From JBBQWZ01 sp038210135 (GTDB taxonomy: Bacteria; Acidobacteriota; Terriglobia; Bryobacterales; Bryobacteraceae), in NCBI GenBank assembly GCA_038210135.1, contig JBBQWZ010000002.1:219173-283172 (forward strand): a stretch of 64,000 nt of DNA, read 5' to 3'. This document shows, piece after piece, positions 38,659 through 47,198 of this stretch. A program made the position numbers and the translations under genes. The notes beneath the pieces are model-generated. The model was given only the letters and a program-made list of their open reading frames with translations. It was not told the DNA's origin and searched no databases. Positions within the stretch are counted from its first letter, which is position 1; each line of letters opens with the position of its first letter.

Positions 38659-38988
38659 ATGACGAAAAAGAGTGCATTGCCCCCGATCCATCCGGGGGAA
38701 TTGATTCGCGAAGATATTCTCCCCTCGCTTGGACTTTCTGTGACGGCCGCGTCGAGGGCGCTCGGGATTTCGAGGCAGATGCTCCATGAGATTCTAGCGG
38801 GCAGGCGTCCGCTGTCGGCTATTATGTGCCTCAGGCTCGCCCGGCTATTTGGAAGTTCTCCCGAGATGTGGATGCGAATGCAGGCGGTGTACGACCTGAA
38901 AAAGGCGGAGGCGAACAAGAAGATCATGCAAAGAGTTGCACGAATTATTCCGGTGGTCGAAGCGAACGAAGAGGTGCTCGCAAAGTGA
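38659..38988 (+). CDS. higA: HigA-family antitoxin/transcriptional regulator, toxin partner lost
   Basis: 109 residues from the ATG at 38659. PPIHPGELIREDILPSLGLSVTAASRALGISRQMLHEILAGRRPLS is the XRE helix-turn-helix of HigA antitoxins, followed by MCLRLARLFGSSPEMWMRMQAVYDL. Only a stub of higB lies upstream. It may now act as a free regulator or protect against related toxins in trans. Its last bases overlap the GTG start of the next gene. Confidence 0.88.
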   Translation: MTKKSALPPIHPGELIREDILPSLGLSVTAASRALGISRQMLHEILAGRRPLSAIMCLRLARLFGSSPEMWMRMQAVYDLKKAEANKKIMQRVARIIPVVEANEEVLAK

Positions 38989-40469
38989 TTAGCCGCCAGC
39001 GGCTGCATGGGGGCACTCACTTTCGTGAGGCTTCGCCTCGTTTCGTAGGCGCCTCGACGCCGCGCTGTGCGCTTCTCGCGCTATTCTGCGTCGCGCTCGC
39101 CAACGCCCAGCTGAAGCCTAACGATTGGCCTCAGTTTCGCGGACCTGCTGGCCTTGGGGTATCCGCGGATTCGCGGCTGCCTACGGAGGTTGGTCCGGAC
39201 AAGAATGTGGTTTGGAAGACGGCGATTCCGGCGGGGCACTCTTCTCCAATTCTGGTGGGATCGCGGATCTTTTTGACGGCCGTCGAAGGCGAAACTTTGC
39301 TGACGATTTGCCTGGATCGCGCTACCGGCAAGGTGCAGTGGAAGAGGGAGGCTCCGCGGCCACGGAAGGAAAGTTTTCAGAAGACAAATTCACCGGCGGC
39401 ACCTACTCCGGTGAGCGACGGGCAGTCGGTGTACGTGTTCTTCGGCGACTTCGGAATTCTCGCGTATGGAATGGACGGCGAGGACCGCTGGCGCCTGCCG
39501 CTGGGGCCCTTCAACAATCAGAACGGCCACGGATCTTCTCCGATGCTGGAGGGCGATCTGGTCGTGTTGATTTGCGATCAGGATACGAATTCGTACTTGA
39601 TTGCCGTGGACAAAAAGACCGGCAAGCCGCGTTGGAAGGTGGAGCGGCCCGGCATTTTGCGCGGCTACGCGACGGCTGGTATTTTCAGGCCCGCGAAGGG
39701 TCCGGAGCAGTTGATTGTTCCGGGGTCTTTTCAGCTGGCTTCCTATGACCTGAAGACCGGCGAGCGGCTGTGGTGGGTGAATGGGCTGGCGTGGCAGGTG
39801 AAGGGCGTTCCGTTGATCGACGGCGACACGATTTACCTGAATACCTGGGAGAACGGCGGCGATTTCGAGACTCCGCCGACGCTCGATCCGTGGGAGACGC
39901 TGGCCGCGAAATACGACGCCGATAAGGATGGGCGGCTGACTCCGGAGGAGTTGAAGCCGGTATTCCGGAACGGATTTCGCGATTACGATTTGAACAAAGA
40001 CGGCGTGATGGATCACGACGAGTGGGATGCGTATATACGCAACAAAACCGCGACCAATACGTTCATCGCGATCAAGCCGGAAGGCCGGGGCGATCTGACG
40101 GCGAAGGTGTCCTGGCGGCATCGGAAATCGCTGCCGAATACGGCGTCGCCGCTGCTGTATGGGGGGTCACTATTTCTGGTGAAGGACGGCGGGATCGTGA
40201 CGACGCTCGATCCGTTGACGGGGGTTGTGCTGAAGCAGGGCAGGATTCCGGGGGCGACGGAGCAGTTCTGGGCGTCGCCCGTTGGAGCGGACGGCAAGGT
40301 GTACATGATGAGCCAGAGTTGCAAGCTAGCGGTGCTTTCCGCGAAGGCGCAGTGGGAGGTCGTCAAGGTGAATGACTTGGATGACGAGTGCTTTGCGACT
40401 CCCGCGATTGCGGACCGGAGTTTGTATGTGCGTACGAAACGCTGGCTGTATCGTTTCGCGGAGAAGTAG
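38985..40469 (+). CDS. Secreted PQQ-like propeller with EF-hands, start derived from a repeat
   Basis: About 494 residues. NDWPQFRGPAGLGVSADSRLP opens a PQQ-type propeller with CLDRATGKVQWKR, VDKKTGKPRWKV and LDPLTGVVLKQG blades. Two EF-hand loops, DADKDGRLTPEE and DLNKDGVMDHDE, are inserted near residue 320-355, unlike the first propeller (14608-15900). The only in-frame start close enough is GTG at 38985, overlapping higA's stop. Its first ~25 codons are an R1 repeat copy (39009-39060), and only then comes the hydrophobic signal part CALLALFCVALANAQ. The start is thus unusual and the N-terminus probably repeat-derived. Confidence 0.8.
   Translation: MISRQRLHGGTHFREASPRFVGASTPRCALLALFCVALANAQLKPNDWPQFRGPAGLGVSADSRLPTEVGPDKNVVWKTAIPAGHSSPILVGSRIFLTAVEGETLLTICLDRATGKVQWKREAPRPRKESFQKTNSPAAPTPVSDGQSVYVFFGDFGILAYGMDGEDRWRLPLGPFNNQNGHGSSPMLEGDLVVLICDQDTNSYLIAVDKKTGKPRWKVERPGILRGYATAGIFRPAKGPEQLIVPGSFQLASYDLKTGERLWWVNGLAWQVKGVPLIDGDTIYLNTWENGGDFETPPTLDPWETLAAKYDADKDGRLTPEELKPVFRNGFRDYDLNKDGVMDHDEWDAYIRNKTATNTFIAIKPEGRGDLTAKVSWRHRKSLPNTASPLLYGGSLFLVKDGGIVTTLDPLTGVVLKQGRIPGATEQFWASPVGADGKVYMMSQSCKLAVLSAKAQWEVVKVNDLDDECFATPAIADRSLYVRTKRWLYRFAEK
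39009..39060. repeat. Repeat family R1, copy 4, inside coding sequence
   Basis: GGGGGCACTCACTTTCGTGAGG then CTTCGCCTCGTTTCGTAGGCGCCTCGACGC; in frame with the propeller gene and encoding most of the stretch ahead of its signal peptide. Confidence 0.6.
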
Positions 40470-40628
40470 TGGGCGGGAGTGCTTGCGGCGCGGTCCGCTT
40501 CCTGCGCGCCCCTTCAGCCGAGTAACCGACGGGACCACAGCACCGAACCGCGACCGTGAGGGAGCGGACGCCTGCTTTGCAGCGTTGATTGCTGGGCGCG
40601 ACCTTACGAGTGAGTTTGGAAGTTGCGG

Positions 40629-40660
40629 GTCCCGTCGCTTACGCTCCGGGTTCAATCCGG
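40629..40660. repeat. Repeat family R2, copy 5
   Basis: GTCCCGTCGCTTACGCTCCG then GGTTCAATCCGG, the best-preserved copy; between two convergent genes. Confidence 0.6.
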
Positions 40661-40695
40661 GTGGGGGGATTTAGTGAGCGCTACGCTTTGTGCCT

Positions 40696-43692
40696 CTAAA
40701 ACGGGCCGGAAAATACTTTCGGCGTGTAGGTAATCACGGTTCCTAATTGGGCGTTGAAGATCATTGTGAAGGTGATCGAGTCTCCTGATGCTAACGACCC
40801 GCTGTTCAGGACCGTGATGTAGGGGATGCCGTTTGCGGTTCCGGTCGCGTTTAACAACGGAACACCACCTGGCACTAGGTTCGTGAAGGCGAATTGCAGG
40901 GGTCCGGCGATGGCGGCGTTGCTGGTGTTGGTGATGGTGGCGTTGGTCGAGAACAGGCGCGTCGCTGGGCTGTACAGCGGGCTGCCGAGTGAAAGCGTTA
41001 GCTGGCTTGTGACTTCGCGCGGACCGGTTGGCAGCGTGAAATAGGCGACCGGCATGTCGTGGTCCGAAATGCGCTCGGGCCGGGTGGGGTCGTTACGATA
41101 GGACTCGGGGAAATCGGCGTTGCTATGGGCGATGTCGGCGCGATTGAACTTCGTCATCAAGGGCTGATTGACCAGAATCTGATCGAGGAACTGCGTGTCG
41201 CCGTCGAACGTATAGGAATAGCGGCGGTCCGCGGGAACGAGTTGCAGGACGTTGGTCAGCGTCGGATTCACTACCGCGGGGCTCGAAAGTACGACCGTAT
41301 CGGGCGGCGCTGGAACGCCGCGGATGGTGTTGGTGACATCCACGTAGCCGTCGTTGACATCGAATGCGTTGAAGTCGCCGAGGACCGCGATGTTCTCCGT
41401 GGGATCCAAAACCTGGCGCGCCTGAATCAGGTTGGCTACAAAGTCGGCTCCAGCTTTGCGCTTGGCGCGGATGCGAGGTCCGTCGCCTGGGTTATCGACG
41501 CCGCTGAGCGAGCGGAGGTGCAGGACGATCACTGTGATGGGCAGTGGATTCGCGGAGCCGGGCCGGGTCGCGGTCGCGGTCGCGCGCAGAACCAGGGGCG
41601 GACGATCAAAGACGATTTCTGATTGGCCATTGGTGGGGATGACGTAGGTCGCGGTCTTTCCGAATTGGTTGACATCGACGACAGTCACTTTCGCGGACTT
41701 GACCAGGAAGCCGACGTTGATTCCGCCAATGTCATTGCCCTCGACCAGATATGGCTGATAGACGGGATTCAGCTGGCCCGCGGCTACGGCGTCGTTGTTT
41801 ACCTTGGTAGCGACGGCTTGCAGGGTCGCCAGGTTCTCCATCTCTTCGACGGCGAGGATATCGGGGCTGTTCAGCGAGTTTCGAATCGCGAGAGAGGCTT
41901 TGCTTAGGCGATTGTTGAAGGCGGTCGTCGTTACGACGACGTCGCTGGTGGCCGGATCGTCGACGGTGTCGAAGAAGCGCTCCATGTTGAAGCTGGCAAT
42001 GGTGAGTTCCTCGGGCAGCGGAGTTGCCGACGGGGAAGCGCTGCTGTTCGCGGTACGGCCGGGAACGTTTGTGGCGTCGATGTCGAGCGTGGTGGTGTAG
42101 AAGCCGTAGTCGAGGATTCCGACGACGTTGGTGAGGACCACGCCGGTGGTGACTTCGAGAGCGGGTGCTCCGAGGGCGTGGCTATCGACGCGAAGGCGTT
42201 CGGGGTTGAAATCGAAGCGCGGGATATTCACTGGCGCTCCAGCCGGCAAGGGGATGCCGACTTGGATACCGGGTTCGCGAGTGGGACGCGGCACGCCGGT
42301 AAGGACGGTGTAGAAGTCGCCGTTCGATGTGCTGGTGGCGTTGGCCTCGTTGATACTGCCCTGGGTCGGCGACACCACAGTGAGCGACGCAAATTGAACG
42401 CGCATACCCTCGTATTTCTCGAGTGGATCGAGCGGACCGGTGGTCGGCAGATCGGCGCGGCTGATGGTGACGGGCGCGGGAAGCGGGTTGCCGGTCGAGA
42501 TCGAGAAATAGCTGGGAGTTGCGATTTCGGTGGTGGAGGGTCCGTTGGGATCAGGGAAGAATTCCTGGACCAGGCCCGTCACGCAGACTGCGTTTCCGAC
42601 GGTTGCGGCCGCGGTGGGCGCTGTACGGGTGAACACGAAGACACCGTCCGAGGTGTTGGGATCCTTGTCGTCGGCGCCGGGCGCGGACTGGATAAAGAAG
42701 CCATTGGTCTTGCGTCCGGTGACGATGCCGGTGGTGGTCACGGTCTTGGTCGCGACCGGCGACGTGGAACCGGTTCCCTGCACTTGTCCGATGAGATGAG
42801 TCGGCGAGCAGGTCTGGGCAGCATCAATCGTGACGCTGAGCGTGGCGGTGACGCTCAAGAGGTTTGCGTCGGTCACACGCACGGTGAAATTGGCGAAGGT
42901 TCCGGCCTCGGTGGGAGTGCCACTGAGGGCTCCGTTGGCGGCGAGCGTGAGGCCGGTTGGCGTTCCGCTATCGACCGACCAGGTATACCCACCGGAACCT
43001 CCGGTGGCATTCAGCACGAAGGGTCCGTAGGGAATGGCGACGGCTCCTTTGGGAAGCGCCCCTGTGGTGACGCTGAGCGGAGCGGCCACGCCGCAGACGT
43101 TTACGGGCGAAGAGGTGTTGCGCGGATTCGGCGGTCCGAGAGTGAAGTCGGCGAGGTTGTTGTCCGTGTCCGCGCAGCCGTTCGCGTTGCGGATGGCAGC
43201 GGTGGTGTTGGTGAGAGCAGCGGTGGTTGTGCCTTCCGAGCAGCCGTTGGCACCGGGAGAATTGAAACCGATCAGATCCTGGAGGCCGTTGCCGATGGGG
43301 CAGGCTCCGGCGAGCGGGGTGATTGAATTGACGAGCGCGACCTTGCCGGCAGTCGCGCTGATGGCGATGGTTCCGATGGCGTCGGGCGTGGGGAGATTGA
43401 CGGTTCCGCCGGCACCGAGCGATTCCTGAATCAGGAAGTATTGACCGGGCTGCAGGTCCATGGCCGGAAGGTTGGTGACGGCCCAGGTGGTTCCGGCGGC
43501 GGAAGAATATTGGACGCTCCATCCGGCGAGAGATTGGGCGGTGTTGCCGCGATTGAAGATCTCGATGAAGTCGTTTTTATAAGTGGTTCCGGCGTTGCCG
43601 CCTCCGCCGTAAATCTGGCTGATGACGATCTGCGCGGGCGCGATGGCGGCCAGCGCCGCGAGAAGTGCGGCGGATCGAAGAAGACGTTTCAA
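40696..43692 (-). CDS. Secreted multi-domain endonuclease/exonuclease/phosphatase protein (ExeM/NucH-like)
   Basis: 998 residues from the TTG at 43692, set by GGAGG (43705-43701) 8 bases upstream and by the signal peptide LLRSAALLAALAAIAPAQ right after it. Domains: lamin-tail fold (~22-165, FIEIFNRGN), an Ig-like putative binding domain (~185-270), an OB-like part (~290-400, GIVTGRKTNGFFIQ) and the EEP nuclease (~560-860). The nuclease has IASFNMERFFD, ILAVEEMEN, IVLHLRS, AVLGDFNAFD and SDHDMPVAYF, so its metal and catalytic residues are intact. The C-terminus is beta-rich. It is probably an extracellular DNase for nutrient scavenging, as in ExeM-type proteins. The open frame continues upstream to 43992 through a racemase remnant. 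Confidence 0.88.
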   Translation of the reverse strand: MKRLLRSAALLAALAAIAPAQIVISQIYGGGGNAGTTYKNDFIEIFNRGNTAQSLAGWSVQYSSAAGTTWAVTNLPAMDLQPGQYFLIQESLGAGGTVNLPTPDAIGTIAISATAGKVALVNSITPLAGACPIGNGLQDLIGFNSPGANGCSEGTTTAALTNTTAAIRNANGCADTDNNLADFTLGPPNPRNTSSPVNVCGVAAPLSVTTGALPKGAVAIPYGPFVLNATGGSGGYTWSVDSGTPTGLTLAANGALSGTPTEAGTFANFTVRVTDANLLSVTATLSVTIDAAQTCSPTHLIGQVQGTGSTSPVATKTVTTTGIVTGRKTNGFFIQSAPGADDKDPNTSDGVFVFTRTAPTAAATVGNAVCVTGLVQEFFPDPNGPSTTEIATPSYFSISTGNPLPAPVTISRADLPTTGPLDPLEKYEGMRVQFASLTVVSPTQGSINEANATSTSNGDFYTVLTGVPRPTREPGIQVGIPLPAGAPVNIPRFDFNPERLRVDSHALGAPALEVTTGVVLTNVVGILDYGFYTTTLDIDATNVPGRTANSSASPSATPLPEELTIASFNMERFFDTVDDPATSDVVVTTTAFNNRLSKASLAIRNSLNSPDILAVEEMENLATLQAVATKVNNDAVAAGQLNPVYQPYLVEGNDIGGINVGFLVKSAKVTVVDVNQFGKTATYVIPTNGQSEIVFDRPPLVLRATATATRPGSANPLPITVIVLHLRSLSGVDNPGDGPRIRAKRKAGADFVANLIQARQVLDPTENIAVLGDFNAFDVNDGYVDVTNTIRGVPAPPDTVVLSSPAVVNPTLTNVLQLVPADRRYSYTFDGDTQFLDQILVNQPLMTKFNRADIAHSNADFPESYRNDPTRPERISDHDMPVAYFTLPTGPREVTSQLTLSLGSPLYSPATRLFSTNATITNTSNAAIAGPLQFAFTNLVPGGVPLLNATGTANGIPYITVLNSGSLASGDSITFTMIFNAQLGTVITYTPKVFSGPF

Positions 43693-43782
43693 GACGGGAT
43701 CCTCCGAGCGTGCATCACGAGAGCCAAATGGGTCGACACTTAGACAAGGGTACACCTCGGGATTTGGGTGTTGGAAGACCGC

Positions 43783-43878
43783 CAGTGGTTTGTCGCCGTA
43801 ACGGTCGTTGACGGTTTGGTTGCTGTGGCGGTAATCCTCGACGGTCGAATACCAGGACGTTCCGCCCATGAGGCCGGG
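43783..43878 (-). pseudogene. Aspartate/glutamate racemase N-terminal fragment
   Basis: In the same frame as the nuclease gene but upstream of its start, the sequence reads LMGGTSWYSTVEDYR, then HSNQTVNDRYG. This matches the opening of PLP-independent aspartate/amino-acid racemases (IGxLGGxSWxSTxEYYRxINxxVNxRxG). Nothing of the rest of that ~230-residue enzyme is present, so it is a truncated remnant. Confidence 0.6.
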
Positions 43879-43946
43879 GTGCGCAAGGCGCGGCCGAGGT
43901 TCATGGCGGCCCGGGAATAGCGACAGCGGCGCTGTATACTGGCGCG

Positions 43947-44438
43947 ATGACCACCGACGAGGGTCTCCACAGAATCTGTTCGCGCCTGGCACCGGATGGA
44001 TTTGAGCTGTTCCACAACGTGCAGGCGGCGAACGGGGTCTTTCGACTGGTCGCGCGCAGGAGCCGCTTCGAGTTGAGCAAGTTCGGCATCCACGAAGTGT
44101 TTTTCGTGTTTGCCGATGTATACAACCCGGACCCGAACACGATGAGCGGATATTCCGCAGCGGCGTTTGCGCAGGCGCTCAGTATGAAGAAGACTTCGAT
44201 CCCGCGAGGCCTGGCGGCGGCGATCACGTGTTTCTCGGTTGCGATTACGGATACGGCGGGGCCGGAGGTGGTGAATTCCGTGCGCAACAACGCCCCCTCG
44301 AAGCACTGGGCGGCGTTTGAGATTCCGCTGTTGTGGAGTCCGGCGACAGGGCAGGTTTGTTATTTCGAAAAGACACCGGTGTGGGGCGCGGCCTATTACC
44401 TAGGGTTCCGGAAGCTGATCCAGAAATATTTGGGTTAA
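43947..44438 (+). CDS. Hypothetical protein, possibly leaderless
   Basis: 163 residues, no signal peptide. Pattern SRLAPDGFELFHNVQAANGVFRLVARRSRFELSKFGIHEVFFVF, then a C-terminal AFEIPLLWSPATGQVCYFEKTPVWGAAYYLGFRKLIQKYLG. I cannot name its family. TATACT at 43935-43940 ends 6 bases before the ATG and there is no ribosome binding site, so the transcript may start at the ATG itself. Confidence 0.65.
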   Translation: MTTDEGLHRICSRLAPDGFELFHNVQAANGVFRLVARRSRFELSKFGIHEVFFVFADVYNPDPNTMSGYSAAAFAQALSMKKTSIPRGLAAAITCFSVAITDTAGPEVVNSVRNNAPSKHWAAFEIPLLWSPATGQVCYFEKTPVWGAAYYLGFRKLIQKYLG

Positions 44439-44535
44439 GGGCGGTCGGGCGCAACGCGAAAAGAGGTCCGCTCCCTGACGTCGCGGTTCGCTGCAGTGAG
44501 GCGGGTGCGACTCGAAGACTCGCGCTTGCGGCCTT

Positions 44536-45603
44536 TTATTGGAGTTTGATCGGAGTGCCTTCGACGCCTTTGTATTCTTTGGGGTCGATGCCTAGCAGCT
44601 TCACGATGGTGGGGGCGACGTCGCGTTGTTTCACTCCGGCTTGATTCGCGACTTCGCCGCGTGCGGGAATCCCGGCACCGAGCATGGCGATCCAGATGCG
44701 TTCGGCTCCGGCGATTTTCGCGCCGTGGCCGTTCCAGTCTTCGAGGGTGCCTCCGCGGCCGTGGTCGGAGGTGAGGACGAGCGACGTCGTGCCCTTGTAT
44801 TCGGACATGGATTGCGTGGCATTCCAGAGTTTCTCCACGCACTGATCGAAGTAGGTAATGGTGTCGAGAACCCGATCGTAGCGGCGGCCGTGCGCCCAGT
44901 CGTCGGTTTCGCCAAGCGAGACGAAGAGGACGCGCGGCTTGACGCGACGCAGATAGTCGATGGCGAGTTCGCAGGTGACGAAATCATGGCGGACTTCGGG
45001 CCACGGCGTAAGCGCTTCAAACTGGATGCGGTTGAGCAAGTCGGCGTTGGGGGAGCCGGAAGCTTTTTGGTAGCCGGCGTTGCTGTCGATGGTGCCCGGT
45101 GTGTGCTCGCCGATCCAGCGAAACATGTCCCAGGATCCGAACAGGGCGGCTTTCTTGTTGAGCTTCTTGCCAAGAAATTCGAGTACGGTTTCGCTGGGCT
45201 GGCGAACCGGATCGTTGCCTTTGATGATGGAATCCTGCGAACGGCCGGTGAGGATCTCCGAATAGCCAGGGTAGGAAACGCGGAAGCTGTTGGTGACTTC
45301 GACGGGGCTGCCTTTGTCGGGATTGCCCAGGATGACGCCGTGTTTCGCGATGGTGGTCCAGAGGAAGGGCATGAGGACCGCGCGGCTCGCCTCGGGAGAT
45401 CGATTGCCGAGCTTTTTGCGAAGCTCCGAAGCGTAGTCGTCGTCGGGAGCCATGTGCGCGGCCTTTTCGTTCATAAAGGATTGATCAATGCCATGGAAAA
45501 CTTCCTGCCAGCGGAGTCCGTCGGCGGTGATGAGGATGATGTTCTTGGCGGGAGCTTGGGCGAAGAGAGAGAACGCGGCGGCGAGGACGAGTACAAGGCG
45601 CAT
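44536..45603 (-). CDS. Secreted alkaline-phosphatase-superfamily phosphodiesterase
   Basis: 355 residues. VLVLAAAFSLFAQAPA is a signal peptide. NIILITADGLRWQEVFHG holds the first metal-binding aspartate. The nucleophile segment is VSYPGYSEILTG (serine or threonine position). Later LGETDDWAHGRRYDRVLD and LVLTSDHGRGGTLEDWNGHG supply the remaining metal ligands (D, H, D, H). This is the type I phosphodiesterase/nucleotide pyrophosphatase or PglZ-like family. Probably frees phosphate from organic esters in the periplasm. Confidence 0.85.
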   Translation of the reverse strand: MRLVLVLAAAFSLFAQAPAKNIILITADGLRWQEVFHGIDQSFMNEKAAHMAPDDDYASELRKKLGNRSPEASRAVLMPFLWTTIAKHGVILGNPDKGSPVEVTNSFRVSYPGYSEILTGRSQDSIIKGNDPVRQPSETVLEFLGKKLNKKAALFGSWDMFRWIGEHTPGTIDSNAGYQKASGSPNADLLNRIQFEALTPWPEVRHDFVTCELAIDYLRRVKPRVLFVSLGETDDWAHGRRYDRVLDTITYFDQCVEKLWNATQSMSEYKGTTSLVLTSDHGRGGTLEDWNGHGAKIAGAERIWIAMLGAGIPARGEVANQAGVKQRDVAPTIVKLLGIDPKEYKGVEGTPIKLQ

Positions 45604-45686
45604 TTAGCGATTGTAATGGAATGAAGTTGCGTGGCTTGCATTGGCCGTGGGCCGCACCAGTTATTCTGAAAAGTGGAGAATCAGGT

Positions 45687-45878
45687 ATGCCTCAATTGAT
45701 CGATCTCGAAGGGCTTCCCGAGCCTGTCGCGAAAGCGATCGCCGAAACGGTTTCCAATCTGAAGACCCAGTATCAGGTTGCGGAGGATCGTGCGGTGAGG
45801 CCACTGAAGGAACTTCCTACGCATTCCGGCCGCGTGATCGGATCGTTGCGCCGGGTCGAGATTTATGAAGATCGCTGA
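45687..45878 (+). CDS. Putative antitoxin of a VapBC-like pair
   Basis: 63 residues from the ATG at 45687: MPQLIDLEGLPEPVAKAIAETVSNLK. The N-terminal part resembles short antitoxins without a clear ribbon-helix-helix or AbrB motif, so the antitoxin class is unclear. The 3' end overlaps the PIN gene by 14 bases, which is typical of toxin-antitoxin pairs. Role inferred from this position. Confidence 0.6.
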   Translation: MPQLIDLEGLPEPVAKAIAETVSNLKTQYQVAEDRAVRPLKELPTHSGRVIGSLRRVEIYEDR

Positions 45879-46320
45879 CGGACAAGCTTTCTTCGTCGAC
45901 GCGAATGTCCTTGTGTACGCAGCGGTTCAGGATGACCCTAGGAGGAGCCCCGCTCGAAGTCTGTTAAAAGATCAAAGCCAGGGTATTGTATGCATTTCAC
46001 CGCAGATTCTCGTTGAATTCTATTCCACAATTACGAACGCTAAAAGGGTAACCGCACCGCTGGCGTGTCTGGAGGCCGTGGAGTTCCTGGAGGTGTTACT
46101 CGGATACCCTCACGTCCGAGTTTTGCCGATTTCGAGCGATGTGCCAGCACGCAGGTTCGACCTTCTTAGGACAAAACCGGTCACTGGTCCTCGGGTATTC
46201 GATCTTCAGATCGTCGCAACGATGTATGCGCACGGATTGACGGCGCTGTTCACGTACAATGCGTCGGATTTCGCTGCCTTTCCTGGACTCGAGCTATTGG
46301 AGCCCGCCGAAGCATCGTGA
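45865..46320 (+). CDS. vapC: PIN-domain ribonuclease toxin, VapC-like
   Basis: 151 residues. FFVDANVLVYAAVQDDPR gives the first PIN acidic residue, SPQILVEFYSTIT the second (glutamate), and VFDLQIVATMYAHGLTALFTYNASDFAAFPGL the third and fourth acids (D-LQ-I-A and D-F). The four-acid site expected of an RNase is present. With the gene at 45687 it forms an apparent VapBC module whose toxin would cut RNA when the antitoxin is lost. Confidence 0.87.
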   Translation: MKIADGQAFFVDANVLVYAAVQDDPRRSPARSLLKDQSQGIVCISPQILVEFYSTITNAKRVTAPLACLEAVEFLEVLLGYPHVRVLPISSDVPARRFDLLRTKPVTGPRVFDLQIVATMYAHGLTALFTYNASDFAAFPGLELLEPAEAS

Positions 46321-46361
46321 CTGACACTCGATGAGTCTGGAACGCCATACAATGATCAGAG

Positions 46362-47198
46362 ATGGACATCTTTGACGAAATCGTTCGCTTGCGCCGGCTT
46401 GGGCAGAAGTGCGCTCTGGCGACGATTGTCCAGGTGAAGGGGTCGATTCCGAGCTTTGAAAGCGCGAAGCTGCTGGTGCGCGAGGACGGATCGATTTTTG
46501 GGACGATCGGCGGAGGCTGCGTCGAAGCGGAGGTCTGGACCATCGCTCGCGAAGTGATCGAAACGGAGCGGCCGCGGCACCTGAACTTCAGTCTGGGGCA
46601 GGACGCGGCTTACGATAACGGGCTAATCTGCGGAGGGCAACTCAACGTGTTTGTCGAAGCGGTGGTGCCGCAGCCGCGCGCGTATATTTTCGGCGCCGGG
46701 CATGTTTCGAAGTCGATTTCGAAGGTCGCGACGATGGCGGGGTTCGCCACCGTGGTCATCGACGACCGCGAAGCCTTCGCCAATGCGGAACGGTTTCCGG
46801 AAGCCGAAGAGCTGTTCGCCGACGAATACGAGACCGTGTTTCCCAAGCTCGAAATTAATTCGTCGAGCTACATCATCATCGTGACTCGCGGCCATCGCGA
46901 CGACATGCGGGTTCTGCGCTGGGCGGCGACGACCAACGCGCGTTATGTCGCCATGATCGGCAGCAAGCGCAAGACGATTTCGGTGGTGAAGGAACTGGAG
47001 AAGGAAGGGATCGCGCGCGACGCGTTCGAAAAGCTGTTCGCGCCGATGGGCCTCGAGATTGGCGCGGAATCGCCCGAAGAAATCGCGGTCAGCGTGGTGG
47101 CCGAGATGATCGCGGTGCGGCGGAAGCCAGACGGCGAATGGCGGAATGCGGCAAAATCGATCTTCGTGAACGAGTCCCTGCGGACGATCCTGAAGTGA
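46362..47198 (+). CDS. XdhC/CoxI-family molybdoenzyme maturation protein
   Basis: 278 residues. The N-terminal XdhC domain has ALATIVQVKGSIP, GGGCVEAEVW and the cysteine region LICGGQ. The C-terminal Rossmann-like part starts PRAYIFGAGHVSKSISKVA with YVAMIGSKRK. XdhC proteins bind molybdenum cofactor and insert it, often sulfurated, into xanthine dehydrogenase/CO dehydrogenase-type enzymes. Its stop overlaps the GTG start of a MobA-like gene, which links the two. No molybdoenzyme itself is in the window. TACAAT at 46348-46353 lies 8 bases before the ATG. Confidence 0.9.
   Translation: MDIFDEIVRLRRLGQKCALATIVQVKGSIPSFESAKLLVREDGSIFGTIGGGCVEAEVWTIAREVIETERPRHLNFSLGQDAAYDNGLICGGQLNVFVEAVVPQPRAYIFGAGHVSKSISKVATMAGFATVVIDDREAFANAERFPEAEELFADEYETVFPKLEINSSSYIIIVTRGHRDDMRVLRWAATTNARYVAMIGSKRKTISVVKELEKEGIARDAFEKLFAPMGLEIGAESPEEIAVSVVAEMIAVRRKPDGEWRNAAKSIFVNESLRTILK

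Noticed and set aside
42178..43326. Forward open frame (382 codons) across the nuclease
   Set aside because: Glycine/arginine-rich antisense of a gene with signal peptide and nuclease motifs.
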